Of a stretch of DNA of 64,000 nt, positions 40,968 through 48,544 are shown in pieces. The stretch spans positions 20,399-84,398 of the forward strand of contig NZ_FNQJ01000015.1 of NCBI RefSeq assembly GCF_900107605.1, in the 5' to 3' direction. The position numbers were made by a program, and so were the translations under genes. Positions within the stretch are counted from its first letter, which is position 1. Each line of letters starts with the position of its first letter. A model generated the notes under the pieces. That model was not told the DNA's origin. It did no database searches and saw only the letters and a program-made list of their open reading frames with translations. The stretch is from Acidovorax soli. Its GTDB lineage: Bacteria; Pseudomonadota; Gammaproteobacteria; Burkholderiales; Burkholderiaceae_C.

Positions 40968-42281
40968 TCAGGGCTGGGGTGTGGTCATGTCGTGACCAAC
41001 CGGCACCAGGTAGTTCAGTTGTGCCCACAGGCGCGCCGCGCCCATTTCCAGGCGCAGGCGCTCGATGCGTGTATCGATCTCGGCGCGGCGTGCTTCCAGC
41101 ACCGCGGTCAGGGTGCCCGCGTTGCCACGGTAGGCGGCGATCGTGGCGCGCGTGCGCTCTGTGGCCAGCGGCAGCAGCGAGCTGTCGTAGCGGGTCAGGC
41201 GCTCGCGGTCGCTGCGCCATTCCTGCAGCATCGCCAGTGCCTCGGCCACATGGGCTCGCGTGGCCTCTTCGCGTTCGGCACGCTTCTGTTCGACGCTGGC
41301 CAGTTTGGCCGACAGCTCGCGATCCTGGCGGTTCTTCTGATCCCACTGCAATGGGATCGAGACATTGACCGAGACCATGTTCGAGTAGGCCGGCCCGCGC
41401 TGGTTGTACATCAGCTCGACGCTCACATCAGTCTTCTTGTTGGCTCGCGCGAGGTCTGCTTCGGCCTGCGCGACTTCTTCCTGCTTTTGCATCACGGCGA
41501 TTTCAGGGTGATGAGCCAGTTGGGTTTCCAGATCCTGCGAGCGCAGGCGAACCGCATCCAAAGCCGGAGCTGAGCCCAGGGGATCGCTGGCGGCGGGACC
41601 TATCCAGCGGGCCAGTTGCGTGCGGGCCGTGGTGACCTGGCGCTCGGCCTGCTCGATGCGGTCGTCGATCTGGGCGACTGCTGATCGGGCGGCGAACACA
41701 TCGGCTTGCGTGCCGCGCCCACCCCGGTAGGCGGCATCGGCGGCGTCGATCTGCAGGCGCGCTTCGTCGCGCTGGGTCACCAGCACGTCGCGCACGCGCT
41801 CCTGGTAGAAACGGTCCAGCCAGGCCATGGTGGTGTCGCGCTGCAGGTTGGCGAGCGCCAGGCTGCGCCCGGCCTCGGCGACCTCGGCTTCGCGCTCGTA
41901 GCGACCGGCGCGGGCTTTGAGCTTGTCTTCGCGCGTGAACTCCTGCATCACGCCGATCGAGCGCATGGTCATGAAGTCGCGTGTCAGGCTGAACCGATCC
42001 GCGCCGTTGACAGGCAGGTTGTTGATGCCGAGCTTGAGGGTGGGGTCGGGCCGCTGGCCGGCAGCGACGGCCATGTCCCGTGCGGCCGAAGCCGTCGCAT
42101 CCTGGGCTACAAGCGCGCGAGAACGGGTTTGCGCCAGGCGCAGCGCCTGGTCCAGCGTCAAGCCATCGGCGGCATGGGCGGCACCGGCGCCTATGGCGAG
42201 CGCCGCAGCGATGCCGACGGCGAGCCTGCGCCATGGCATGGCCCCGCCCGACGTGCGGGAAGGAAAAGAGTCGATAAACAT
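40968..42281 (-). CDS. cusC: CusC, outer-membrane efflux protein
   Basis: 437 residues from the ATG at 42281 (ribosome site CTGGAGATCTC). A signal peptide ends at GAAHA. The TolC-like fold is seen in two OEP repeats with long coiled-coil helices (LTLDQALRLAQTRSRALVAQ; SFEVEIDTRIERLRLEMG-type end). The segment DKLKARAGRYEREAEVAEAG and AAYRGGRGTQADVFAARSAV is typical of metal-efflux OEPs. It forms the outer-membrane channel of the Cus system. First gene of the cusCBA run; the next gene upstream is 137 bp away. Confidence 0.93.
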   Translation of the reverse strand: MFIDSFPSRTSGGAMPWRRLAVGIAAALAIGAGAAHAADGLTLDQALRLAQTRSRALVAQDATASAARDMAVAAGQRPDPTLKLGINNLPVNGADRFSLTRDFMTMRSIGVMQEFTREDKLKARAGRYEREAEVAEAGRSLALANLQRDTTMAWLDRFYQERVRDVLVTQRDEARLQIDAADAAYRGGRGTQADVFAARSAVAQIDDRIEQAERQVTTARTQLARWIGPAASDPLGSAPALDAVRLRSQDLETQLAHHPEIAVMQKQEEVAQAEADLARANKKTDVSVELMYNQRGPAYSNMVSVNVSIPLQWDQKNRQDRELSAKLASVEQKRAEREEATRAHVAEALAMLQEWRSDRERLTRYDSSLLPLATERTRATIAAYRGNAGTLTAVLEARRAEIDTRIERLRLEMGAARLWAQLNYLVPVGHDMTTPQP

Positions 42282-42418
42282 GAGATCTCCAGTTGACGAA
42301 TGCCATCAGGTCGAATGGAGCTTGTGCGGGGGCGAGCAGAAACTCGCGGGCACGCGCAAGCGCGACCAGACAGGTCTGGGGCAAGCCGGCTCAGGCCGGC
42401 TGCACCAGCGTCAGGAGA

Positions 42419-42892
42419 TCAAATGCGAAAACAGCAGTGCAGGATGGCGTGCGGTGGAGAGGCCGCGACGCGCTGGAACTTCGAGTCGGCCGAAGGCCAG
42501 CCATGCCCGAGAGGCTCGGGTAGCACCGGGAGGGTATAGAGGGTGGTCAGCAACGCCGCCGGGACGGTCGGGGCCGACGCATGGTCGGCACTTTGCTGGC
42601 CGAAACGGCAGTGCTCTACGCACAGGTTCGCAGCGCTGTCGTCGATCTGGTCGCAGCCCGTCATGGCTGCCATGTCTGATGTCGCGGATGTGTCCGGCGA
42701 CACAGCCATCGAAGCAATAGCCTCATCACCGGGCATCGTTGCGACCGACACATTCATGGCCATCGTCGGGTGAGACTGCGACGCGCCCGACAGTGCGGGG
42801 CAGGCGTAGGCAGCGATGGCCATCTGGCCAAAGACCAGCACGCTGAGCATCAGCCGGCAGACGAATTGCCTGAATGCGCGCGTCATCGTCAT
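42419..42892 (-). CDS. Exported Cys/His/Met-containing small protein upstream of cusC
   Basis: 157 residues. A signal peptide (FVCRLMLSVLVFGQMAIAAY, ending near ACPA) is followed by a Met/Ser/Ala-rich part (HPTMAMNVSVATMPGDEAIA). A metal-ligand-like stretch follows (TGCDQIDDSAANLCVEHCRF, with C-x10-C-x2-H-C). Proteins of this layout appear as the first gene of copper or mercury operons under MerR regulators, and a DUF2946-like identity is possible. It overlaps the end of the MerR-type gene by 4 bp and is cotranscribed with it. Metal binding is inferred. Confidence 0.65.
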   Translation of the reverse strand: MTMTRAFRQFVCRLMLSVLVFGQMAIAAYACPALSGASQSHPTMAMNVSVATMPGDEAIASMAVSPDTSATSDMAAMTGCDQIDDSAANLCVEHCRFGQQSADHASAPTVPAALLTTLYTLPVLPEPLGHGWPSADSKFQRVAASPPHAILHCCFRI

Positions 42893-43344
42893 GCGGCCAC
42901 CTCGCCAGCGAGGCTCGCATCGGCCATGCGGGGATCAGAGTCCTGGCTTCCTGCCAGCGCAGCGATGATCGTGCACGCCGCGCCCTCTGGCGCTTGGGCG
43001 CAGCAATCGGCCAGATTTTCCAGCGCCGAGGCCATCGACTGCAGGTCGGCCACGCGCTCCCGGATCTCTGCGACGCGCTTGCGCGTGATCTCCCGGACGC
43101 GCAGACGGTCGCGTGTGGCGCTCAAGGACATCAACTCGGCGATGTCCTCCAGCGAATACCCCAATGTCTGGGCACGCTTGATGAAGCGCAGACGAAGGAC
43201 ATCGTCGTCCGAATACTGCCGGAAGCCTCCGTCCACGCGCTTCGGCGCCGCCAGCAACCCACCGCGCTGGTAGTAGCGCACCGCCTCCACACCGACGCCT
43301 GCCGCGTCGGCGAGTTTGGCAATGGTGAAGGCGTGGGTGGGCAT
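42889..43344 (-). CDS. MerR-family regulator of the cus operon
   Basis: 151 residues from the ATG at 43344. N-terminal MerR HTH: FTIAKLADAAGVGVEAVRYY, QRGGLLAAPKRVDGGFRQYS. The long dimer helix has no Cys at the place where MerR has Cys82 (here SATRDRLRV). The C-terminal loop has LADCCAQAPEGAACTIIAAL, a C-C-x8-C set like the loop of MerR/CueR-type sensors. So it keeps two of three ligand positions of MerR. It is not a typical CueR, which has C-x7-C and fewer residues. Ligand is uncertain; the position at the head of the cus operon suggests Cu or Ag. Its operator is almost the same as the mer operator. Confidence 0.82.
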   Translation of the reverse strand: MPTHAFTIAKLADAAGVGVEAVRYYQRGGLLAAPKRVDGGFRQYSDDDVLRLRFIKRAQTLGYSLEDIAELMSLSATRDRLRVREITRKRVAEIRERVADLQSMASALENLADCCAQAPEGAACTIIAALAGSQDSDPRMADASLAGEVAA

Positions 43345-43350
43345 GGGGGA

Positions 43351-43398
43351 ACTCGGTATTCGGGTACGGAGTTTAGCGCACCCGCCGCCAGGGTGCAA
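43351..43398 (-). promoter_or_regulatory. Promoter and MerR-type dyad of the cus regulator gene
   Basis: On the minus strand TTGCAC (43393-43398) and TAAACT (43370-43375) are spaced by 17 bp. The dyad ACTCGGTA-N6-TACGGAGT (43351-43372) overlaps the -10 box and the start of transcription. It differs from the mer dyad at 44342-44363 by one base in the arms. Confidence 0.55.
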
Positions 43399-43443
43399 AT
43401 AGCAGCGGCAAACGGAACTGCCGGTGCAGTTGGCCTGCTTCCA

Positions 43444-43671
43444 TCACGCACTGCAACTGGAGCATCCTCGCTGCATTTGCACAGGCGGGCACTTGACCGA
43501 TCCGTAGGAGCAGAACACGCAGCAGTCTCCCGCCTTCGGCCGCAGCAACGCCCTGCACTGTTCGCACTCGTAGAAGAACTGGCAGGCATCGGTCGGCATG
43601 GTCTCGGGCCTGGCATGGCCGCAGTGCGGGCAGGTCAGCACCGACTCCAGTGTGGGCGTGCCGGTTGTCAT
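43444..43671 (-). CDS. GDCCVxC-domain protein of the mer cluster
   Basis: 75 residues with eight or more Cys. Two N-terminal pairs (LTCPHCGHARPE and YECEQCRALL) look like a zinc ribbon; then KAGDCCVFCSYGSVKCPPVQ carries the GDCCVxC signature. An end with QRGCSSCSA follows. In some bacteria the signature contains selenocysteine, here it is Cys. The family is linked to mercury operons; a role in Hg(II) or methylmercury handling in the cytoplasm is assumed. It starts 4 bp inside the end of merP. Confidence 0.85.
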   Translation of the reverse strand: MTTGTPTLESVLTCPHCGHARPETMPTDACQFFYECEQCRALLRPKAGDCCVFCSYGSVKCPPVQMQRGCSSCSA

Positions 43672-43946
43672 TTGCGCAGCGTCGAAGGGTAGCCCGCGTC
43701 GGTGGTCGCCTTCACGAGCGTCGAGACTGGGGCCTGGTCTGCGTCGAAGGTGACGGTCGCCGTCTTCTTGGCGAAGTCGATCCTGACCTGGCTGACGCCA
43801 GGCACTTTTTCCAGGGATTTCTTCACCGTGACCGGGCACAGCTCGCAGGTCATGTTCTGCACGTTGAGCGTGGCCGTCTGCGGCGTTGCGGCCAGGGCTG
43901 CGAACGGCAACAGCGCGACGAGCAGCGATGCGATTGATTTACGCAT
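43668..43946 (-). CDS. merP: MerP, periplasmic mercury-binding protein
   Basis: 92 residues. The signal peptide is MRKSIASLLVALLPFAALAA. The mature part is an HMA fold with NMTCELCPVTVKKSLEKVPG, where Cys34 and Cys37 bind Hg(II), followed by VSQVRIDFAKKTATVTFDAD. MerP passes Hg(II) to MerT. Ten bp separate it from merT. Confidence 0.93.
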   Translation of the reverse strand: MRKSIASLLVALLPFAALAATPQTATLNVQNMTCELCPVTVKKSLEKVPGVSQVRIDFAKKTATVTFDADQAPVSTLVKATTDAGYPSTLRK

Positions 43947-43956
43947 GAGGGCTCCT

Positions 43957-44304
43957 TCAGAGAAACAAGGGTGCCAGCCAGGGCACCGACAACAAGGCGA
44001 GAAGCACCAGCGCAACGATCCAGAAGATCAGCCGCTGGCGCTGGAGAACGCTCGATTGGGCGCAGGCGGCGCCGGGCTCGCAGGCCGGCTGTTGAAAGTA
44101 CAGACGGCGGAACGCCAGGCCCAAGAACAAAACTGTCGCCGCAATGAACCAGGGCCGCAGCGGCTCCAGCGCGGTGAGGCTGGCGATCCAGGCGCCACCG
44201 ATGCCCATCATCAACAGCACCAGCGGCATCACACAGCACACCGAGGCGCCGATGGCAGCCAGCGCCCCGGCGACGAGCGAGTTCTTGAAGTTGAAGGTGG
44301 GCAT
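43957..44304 (-). CDS. merT: MerT, mercury transport protein
   Basis: 115 residues with three membrane segments. TM1 has the vicinal Cys pair (GASVCCVMPLVLLMMGIGGA, Cys23-Cys24). A second Cys pair in the cytoplasmic loop is QQPACEPGAACAQ. MerT imports Hg(II) for reduction by MerA. No merA is present in the window; the imported mercury would need another sink or a merA elsewhere. Divergent from merR across the mer operator. Confidence 0.93.
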   Translation of the reverse strand: MPTFNFKNSLVAGALAAIGASVCCVMPLVLLMMGIGGAWIASLTALEPLRPWFIAATVLFLGLAFRRLYFQQPACEPGAACAQSSVLQRQRLIFWIVALVLLALLSVPWLAPLFL

Positions 44305-44335
44305 GGGCGAGTGTGAACGTCTTCGACACTTGCCA

Positions 44336-44366
44336 CTCTAAACTCCGTACTATGCTACGGAGTCAA
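44336..44366 (-). promoter_or_regulatory. mer promoter/operator
   Basis: On the minus strand TTGACT (44361-44366) and TTAGAG (44336-44341) are spaced by 19 bp, the overlong spacer typical of MerR-activated promoters. The dyad ACTCCGTA-N6-TACGGAGT (44342-44363) lies inside the spacer. Confidence 0.85.
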
Positions 44367-44379
44367 GGGGGGTTGAGCC

Positions 44380-44775
44380 ATGGGCGAACTGACGATAGGG
44401 GGACTGGCCGACGAGGCCGGCGTCAACGTCGAGACCATCCGCTACTACCAGCGGCGCGGGCTGATGCCGGAGCCGGACAGGCCAGCCCACGGGTATCGCC
44501 GCTACGGGGCCACCACGGTCAAGCGCGTGCGCTTCATCAAGCGGGCGCAGGCGCTGGGCTTCACGCTGGAAGAGATTGGCGGCCTGCTCGAACTCGACGA
44601 GGCCCATGCTTGCGCCGAAACGCGCGAATTGGCCTCGCACAAGCTGGAGGCGATCGAAACCAAGCTGGCCGACCTGGCGGCGATGCGCAAGGCGCTCACG
44701 GCACTTCTGTGTCAGTGCGATGCGGGCGCGATGAAAGGCAACTGCCCCATCATCCACGCGCTGGGAGCAGACTGA
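44380..44775 (+). CDS. merR: MerR, mercury-responsive regulator
   Basis: 131 residues. HTH: TIGGLADEAGVNVETIRYYQ, RRGLMPEPDRPAHGYRRYG. The Hg ligands are present: Cys78 (EAHACAETRE) in the dimer helix and two in the C-terminal loop (LLCQCDAGAMKGNCPIIHAL). It represses merTP without Hg(II) and activates with it, by bending the 19-bp spacer. It is convergent with the ars operon. Confidence 0.94.
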   Translation: MGELTIGGLADEAGVNVETIRYYQRRGLMPEPDRPAHGYRRYGATTVKRVRFIKRAQALGFTLEEIGGLLELDEAHACAETRELASHKLEAIETKLADLAAMRKALTALLCQCDAGAMKGNCPIIHALGAD

Positions 44776-44847
44776 CGCCCGCGAAGATTCGGTTAGGCCG
44801 GAGAGTCACTGGCGCGCCTGCGCCATGCGACAAGTCCTGAACTGATC

Positions 44848-45570
44848 TCAGATCGCCGCTTGACTGACGCGCCGGCTCAATGCCTCGGCGCTTTCCTTAC
44901 GTTCGCTGTATCTGTCCACCAGGTACGGTGCCACGTCGCGGGTAAGCAGCGTGAACTTCATCAACTCCTCCATCACGTCCACGATGCGGTCGTAGTAGGC
45001 CGAGGGCTTCATGCGCCCGGCCTCGTCGAACTCCTGGTACGCCTTGGCAACCGAGGACTGGTTGGGGATGGTCAGCATCCGCATCCAGCGGCCCAGCACG
45101 CGCATCTGGTTGACGGCGTTGAAGGACTGGGAGCCTCCCGAGACCTGCATCACCGCCAGCGTCTTGCCCTGGGTCGGGCGCACCGCGCCGACGGACAGCG
45201 GAATCCAGTCGATCTGCGTCTTCATCAACCCGGTCATCGCGCCGTGGCGCTCGGGCGAACTCCACACCATGCCTTCGGCCCACTGCGCCAATTCGTGCAG
45301 TTCCCTGACCTTGGGGTGGTCGGCCGGTGCGTCGTCCACCAGCGGCAGGCCCGAGGGATTGAACATACGGGTTTCGCCGCCAAGCGCGCGCAGGATGCGT
45401 GCCGCTTCCTCGGCGGCCAGGCGGCTGAACGAACGCTCGCGCAGCGAGCCGTAGAGCAGCAGGAAGCGCGGCGCGTGCGTTGCGCGCTCGGGTGTCAGCA
45501 GTCGCTGGGTATCGGGCTGTTGGAACAGCGCGGTGTCGATATTGGGCAGGTCGATTCTGATTTCAGACAC
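44848..45570 (-). CDS. arsH: ArsH, NADPH-dependent organoarsenical oxidase
   Basis: 240 residues with a flavodoxin-like fold. The FMN-binding loop is [20 protein letters not shown] (G-S-x-R-x-x-S), and the second loop is [20 protein letters not shown], with [20 protein letters not shown] following, all as in ArsH. It oxidises trivalent organoarsenicals to pentavalent forms. It overlaps the end of arsC by 8 bp and ends the ars operon. Confidence 0.95.
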   Translation of the reverse strand: MSEIRIDLPNIDTALFQQPDTQRLLTPERATHAPRFLLLYGSLRERSFSRLAAEEAARILRALGGETRMFNPSGLPLVDDAPADHPKVRELHELAQWAEGMVWSSPERHGAMTGLMKTQIDWIPLSVGAVRPTQGKTLAVMQVSGGSQSFNAVNQMRVLGRWMRMLTIPNQSSVAKAYQEFDEAGRMKPSAYYDRIVDVMEELMKFTLLTRDVAPYLVDRYSERKESAEALSRRVSQAAI

Positions 45571-45985
45571 GGCGACCTTCCGCGTCCACGACCGCTTCGC
45601 CGTCCTCCTTGCTGAACGCGCCGCGCTGCGGCTGCGGCAGGATGTCCAGCACCGTCTCCGAAGGCCGGCACAGGCGCGTGCCCAGCGGCGTCGCCACGAT
45701 GGGCCGGTTGATGAGGATGGGGTGCTGGAGCATGAAGCCGATCAGCTGCTCGTCGCTCCATTGGGGGTCACCCAGGCCCAGTTCCGCATAGGGCGTGCCC
45801 TTTTCGCGCAGCACGGCGCGCACTGGCACGCCCATCGCGGCGATCAGTGCCGCCAGCGTCTCGCGGTCGGGCGGCGTCTTCAGGTACTCGATGACCGTGG
45901 GCTCTTCGCCGCTGTTGCGGATCAGGGCCAGCACATTGCGCGACGTGCCGCAGGCGGGGTTGTGGTAGATCGTGATATTGCTCAT
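45563..45985 (-). CDS. arsC: Arsenate reductase, glutaredoxin-coupled type
   Basis: 140 residues from the ATG at 45985. [20 protein letters not shown] carries the catalytic Cys12, and the Arg ligands for arsenate are in the family positions ([19 protein letters not shown]). This ArsC type (E. coli plasmid R773) uses glutathione and glutaredoxin. It follows acr3 by 14 bp. Confidence 0.94.
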   Translation of the reverse strand: MSNITIYHNPACGTSRNVLALIRNSGEEPTVIEYLKTPPDRETLAALIAAMGVPVRAVLREKGTPYAELGLGDPQWSDEQLIGFMLQHPILINRPIVATPLGTRLCRPSETVLDILPQPQRGAFSKEDGEAVVDAEGRRV

Positions 45986-45999
45986 GGGAAATGCTTTGC

Positions 46000-47085
46000 C
46001 TATTTCTGGGCAGGGTTCGGGCCGCACTCGTACCAGCCCTTGCTTTGGTTGACGATCCGCACGACCAGCAGCATCACCGGCACCTCGATCAGCACGCCGA
46101 CCACGGTGGCCAGCGCGGCGCCGGACTGGAAGCCGAACAGGCTGATGGCGGCCGCCACGGCCAGTTCGAAGAAGTTGGAAGCACCAATCAGCGCCGACGG
46201 ACAGGCGATGCTGTGCTGCTCGCCCGCCTTGCGGTTGAGCCAGTAAGCCAGGCCGGAATTGAAGAACACCTGGATCAGGATCGGCACCGCCAGCATGGCG
46301 ATGACCAGCGGCTGGCGCAGGATGGCCTCGCCCTGAAAGGCGAACAGCAGCACCAGCGTGAGCAGCAGCGCGGCGATGGACAGCGGGCCGAGGCGTGCCA
46401 GGGCGGCATCAAAGGCGGCCGGGCCGCGGCGTAGCAGCGCGCGGCGCCCAAGCTGGGCCAGGATGACCGGGATGACGATGTAGAGCAGCACCGACACCAG
46501 CAAGGTCGCCCACGGCACGGTGATCGACGAAAGCCCCAACAGCAGGCCGACGATGGGCGCAAAGGCGAACACCATGATGGTGTCGTTCAGCGCCACCTGC
46601 GACAGCGTGAACACTGGGTCGCCGCCGGTCAGCCGGCTCCAGACGAACACCATCGCCGTGCAGGGTGCGGCGGCCAGCAGGATCAGGCCGGCGACATAGC
46701 TGTCGAGCTGGCCGGCGGGCAGCCAGGGCGCGAAAACCTGGCGGATGAAGACCCAGGCCAGCAGCGCCATCGAGAAGGGCTTGACGGCCCAGTTCACGAA
46801 CAGCGTCACGCCGATGCCGCGCCAATGCTGCTTGACTTGGCCCAGGGCGCCAAAGTCCACCTTCAGCAGCATCGGGATGATCATGATCCAGATCAGCAGG
46901 CCCACGGGCAGGTTGACCTGGGCGATCTCCATGCGGCCGATGGACTGGAACACGCCCGGCGCGAACTGGCCGAGTGCAATACCGACGACGATGCACAGCA
47001 GCACCCAGACGCTCAGGTAGCGCTCGAACAGGCTCATGGGCTGCGGCGCAGGTTCGGGCCGCAGTGCTTCAGAGGTTGCATTCAT
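46000..47085 (-). CDS. acr3: Acr3-type arsenite efflux permease
   Basis: 361 residues from the ATG at 47085, with ten membrane segments. Acr3 signatures are MSLFERYLSVWVLLCIVVGI, the conserved Cys and Glu (AAAPCTAMVFVWSRLTGGDP in TM4, and ASNFFELAVAAAISLFG in TM9). It exports As(III) with a proton. Starts 10 bp behind the LMW-type arsC. Confidence 0.95.
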   Translation of the reverse strand: MNATSEALRPEPAPQPMSLFERYLSVWVLLCIVVGIALGQFAPGVFQSIGRMEIAQVNLPVGLLIWIMIIPMLLKVDFGALGQVKQHWRGIGVTLFVNWAVKPFSMALLAWVFIRQVFAPWLPAGQLDSYVAGLILLAAAPCTAMVFVWSRLTGGDPVFTLSQVALNDTIMVFAFAPIVGLLLGLSSITVPWATLLVSVLLYIVIPVILAQLGRRALLRRGPAAFDAALARLGPLSIAALLLTLVLLFAFQGEAILRQPLVIAMLAVPILIQVFFNSGLAYWLNRKAGEQHSIACPSALIGASNFFELAVAAAISLFGFQSGAALATVVGVLIEVPVMLLVVRIVNQSKGWYECGPNPAQK

Positions 47086-47095
47086 CGCGCCCGCC

Positions 47096-47593
47096 TCACT
47101 TCGTGCCGATGCCGCGCAGCTCGTGCTGCAGCGACATGGCATCCAGGCGCTGCAGTGGCAGCGACAGGAACAGCTCAATGCGCCGGCGCAAGGTCAGCGC
47201 CGCATCCGTGAATGCCTTGCGCTTCTGCTCGTCGGTGCCTTCGACGGCCGCAGGGTCGGGTACGCCCCAGTGCGCCGACATCGGCCGCCCCGGCCACACC
47301 GGGCAGACCTCGCCGGCGGCGTTGTCGCAGACCGTGAAGATGAAATCCAGCTCCGGCGCACCGGGTGCCGCGAACTCGTCCCAATTCTTGCTGCGGTAGC
47401 CAGTCGCCGGCATGTGCAGGCGCTCCAACGTGGCGAGCGCCAGTGGGTGGACTTCGCCCTTGGGGTGGCTGCCCGCCGAGTAGGCGCGGAAATGTCCCTG
47501 GCCCAGTTGGTTGAGGATGCCTTCGGCCAAGATGGAGCGGGCCGAATTGCCTGTGCAGATGAACAGGGCGTTGTAGGTTTTGTCTGTGGTCAT
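47096..47593 (-). CDS. arsC: Arsenate reductase, LMW phosphatase-like type
   Basis: 165 residues. ALFICTGNSARSILAEGILN carries the P-loop C-x5-R-S with Cys13, as in low-molecular-weight tyrosine phosphatases and the thioredoxin- or mycothiol-coupled arsenate reductases; DFIFTVCDNAAGEVCPVWPG holds the redox Cys pair. So the operon carries two unrelated arsenate reductases. It follows arsI by 12 bp. Confidence 0.93.
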   Translation of the reverse strand: MTTDKTYNALFICTGNSARSILAEGILNQLGQGHFRAYSAGSHPKGEVHPLALATLERLHMPATGYRSKNWDEFAAPGAPELDFIFTVCDNAAGEVCPVWPGRPMSAHWGVPDPAAVEGTDEQKRKAFTDAALTLRRRIELFLSLPLQRLDAMSLQHELRGIGTK

Positions 47594-47605
47594 GGATGCC
47601 TCGTA

Positions 47606-48046
47606 TCAGCAGCAGGATTTGGAGCGCGGCGCAGTCGCGCAGCAGGCGGCGGTGCCCGTTGCAGGCGCCGCTTCGTTGAAGACCGGGATGCTGCCCAGCG
47701 TGTGGAAATGCTCCCAGGCCACGCCTTGCGGGTCGGTGATCCAGTGCTTCTCGCTGCGCGCGTAGCAGCAAGTCGTGGTGCCTTCGTCCAGCAGCGCCAT
47801 GTCGGCCGCCTCGGCGCGGGCCTTGAGCGCTGCCAATTCCTCGGCATCGTCGGTCTGGATGCCCAGGTGATCGATGCCCGGCTTGTTGCCACGCGTGGAG
47901 ATGGCGAAATTGACCGGCGGGTCTTCGAGCATCCATTTGGCGTAGTCGCCTTCGACGCGCGCGGGCTGCGCTGCGAACAACTGGGTATAGAAGCCGATGC
48001 TGCGGTTCAGGTCATCGACGTGCAAGTGGACGTGAAAGCGCTTCAT
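47606..48046 (-). CDS. arsI: ArsI/CadI-type VOC metalloprotein
   Basis: 146 residues of the vicinal-oxygen-chelate fold. MKRFHVHLHVDDLNRSIGFY carries the first metal His, GIDHLGIQTDDAEELAALKA the second, and AWEHFHTLGSIPVF the Glu ligand. The ArsI Cys pair is in DEGTTTCCYARSEKHWITDP. A C-terminal Cys tail (TAACCATAPRSKSCC) is present. ArsI cleaves C-As bonds of trivalent organoarsenicals such as MAs(III). It lies behind arsR. Confidence 0.92.
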   Translation of the reverse strand: MKRFHVHLHVDDLNRSIGFYTQLFAAQPARVEGDYAKWMLEDPPVNFAISTRGNKPGIDHLGIQTDDAEELAALKARAEAADMALLDEGTTTCCYARSEKHWITDPQGVAWEHFHTLGSIPVFNEAAPATGTAACCATAPRSKSCC

Positions 48047-48058
48047 GGGGTGATCCTT

Positions 48059-48397
48059 TCAGCAGGAAGTGCAGGCGCGGGATGAGTCGGTGGATTCGGT
48101 GACCTCACACACGCCGCCCTGGCAGCAGTGCTCGGTCAGGTAGCCGATGAGGCCGTTCATCTGGGTGAAGTCGGCGCGATAGATCAGGTTGCGGCCCTGC
48201 TGCTCGATGGTGACGAGGCCGGCGTGGGCCAGCTCCTTCAGGTGGAAGGACAAAGAGTTGCGGGCCACGTCGAGCTGTTCGGCCAACACACTGGGCGTCA
48301 GCCCCTCGGGACCGGCGACGACCAGGGCACGGAACACGCGCAGACGCTGGGTATGGGCCAGGGCACCGAGGGCGGAAACGGCTTGGGTCTCGTTCAT
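48059..48397 (-). CDS. arsR: ArsR, arsenite-responsive repressor
   Basis: 112 residues from the ATG at 48397. Winged helix with ALGALAHTQRLRVFRALVVA, GLTPSVLAEQLDVARNSLSF, HLKELAHAGLVTIEQQGRNL. There is no C-V-C-x2-C in helix 4; instead Cys ligands are at the C-terminus (TEHCCQGGVCEVTESTDSSR, then ACTSC), as in the AfArsR/CgArsR-type subgroup. It represses the ars operon from the dyad at 48410-48421. Confidence 0.93.
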   Translation of the reverse strand: MNETQAVSALGALAHTQRLRVFRALVVAGPEGLTPSVLAEQLDVARNSLSFHLKELAHAGLVTIEQQGRNLIYRADFTQMNGLIGYLTEHCCQGGVCEVTESTDSSRACTSC

Positions 48398-48409
48398 ATT
48401 TCGATAATA

Positions 48410-48421
48410 CAACATTTGTTG
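48410..48421 (-). promoter_or_regulatory. ArsR operator
   Basis: CAACATTTGTTG is a 12-bp inverted repeat, flanked by ATA and AAT, 13 bp upstream of arsR. ArsR operators of this kind lie over the promoter; the minus strand shows TTGATT upstream of it. Confidence 0.65.
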
Positions 48422-48544
48422 AATCAATGGATAAAGGAGCACCCAATCCATACGGGGTGTCCCGACATGCCGCCATCGGGTTCGCGGGCTGCGCACCCAG
48501 TTCTCCCTGCTTTCCGTGACGGCCGGCAGGGAGAGCGATGAATC

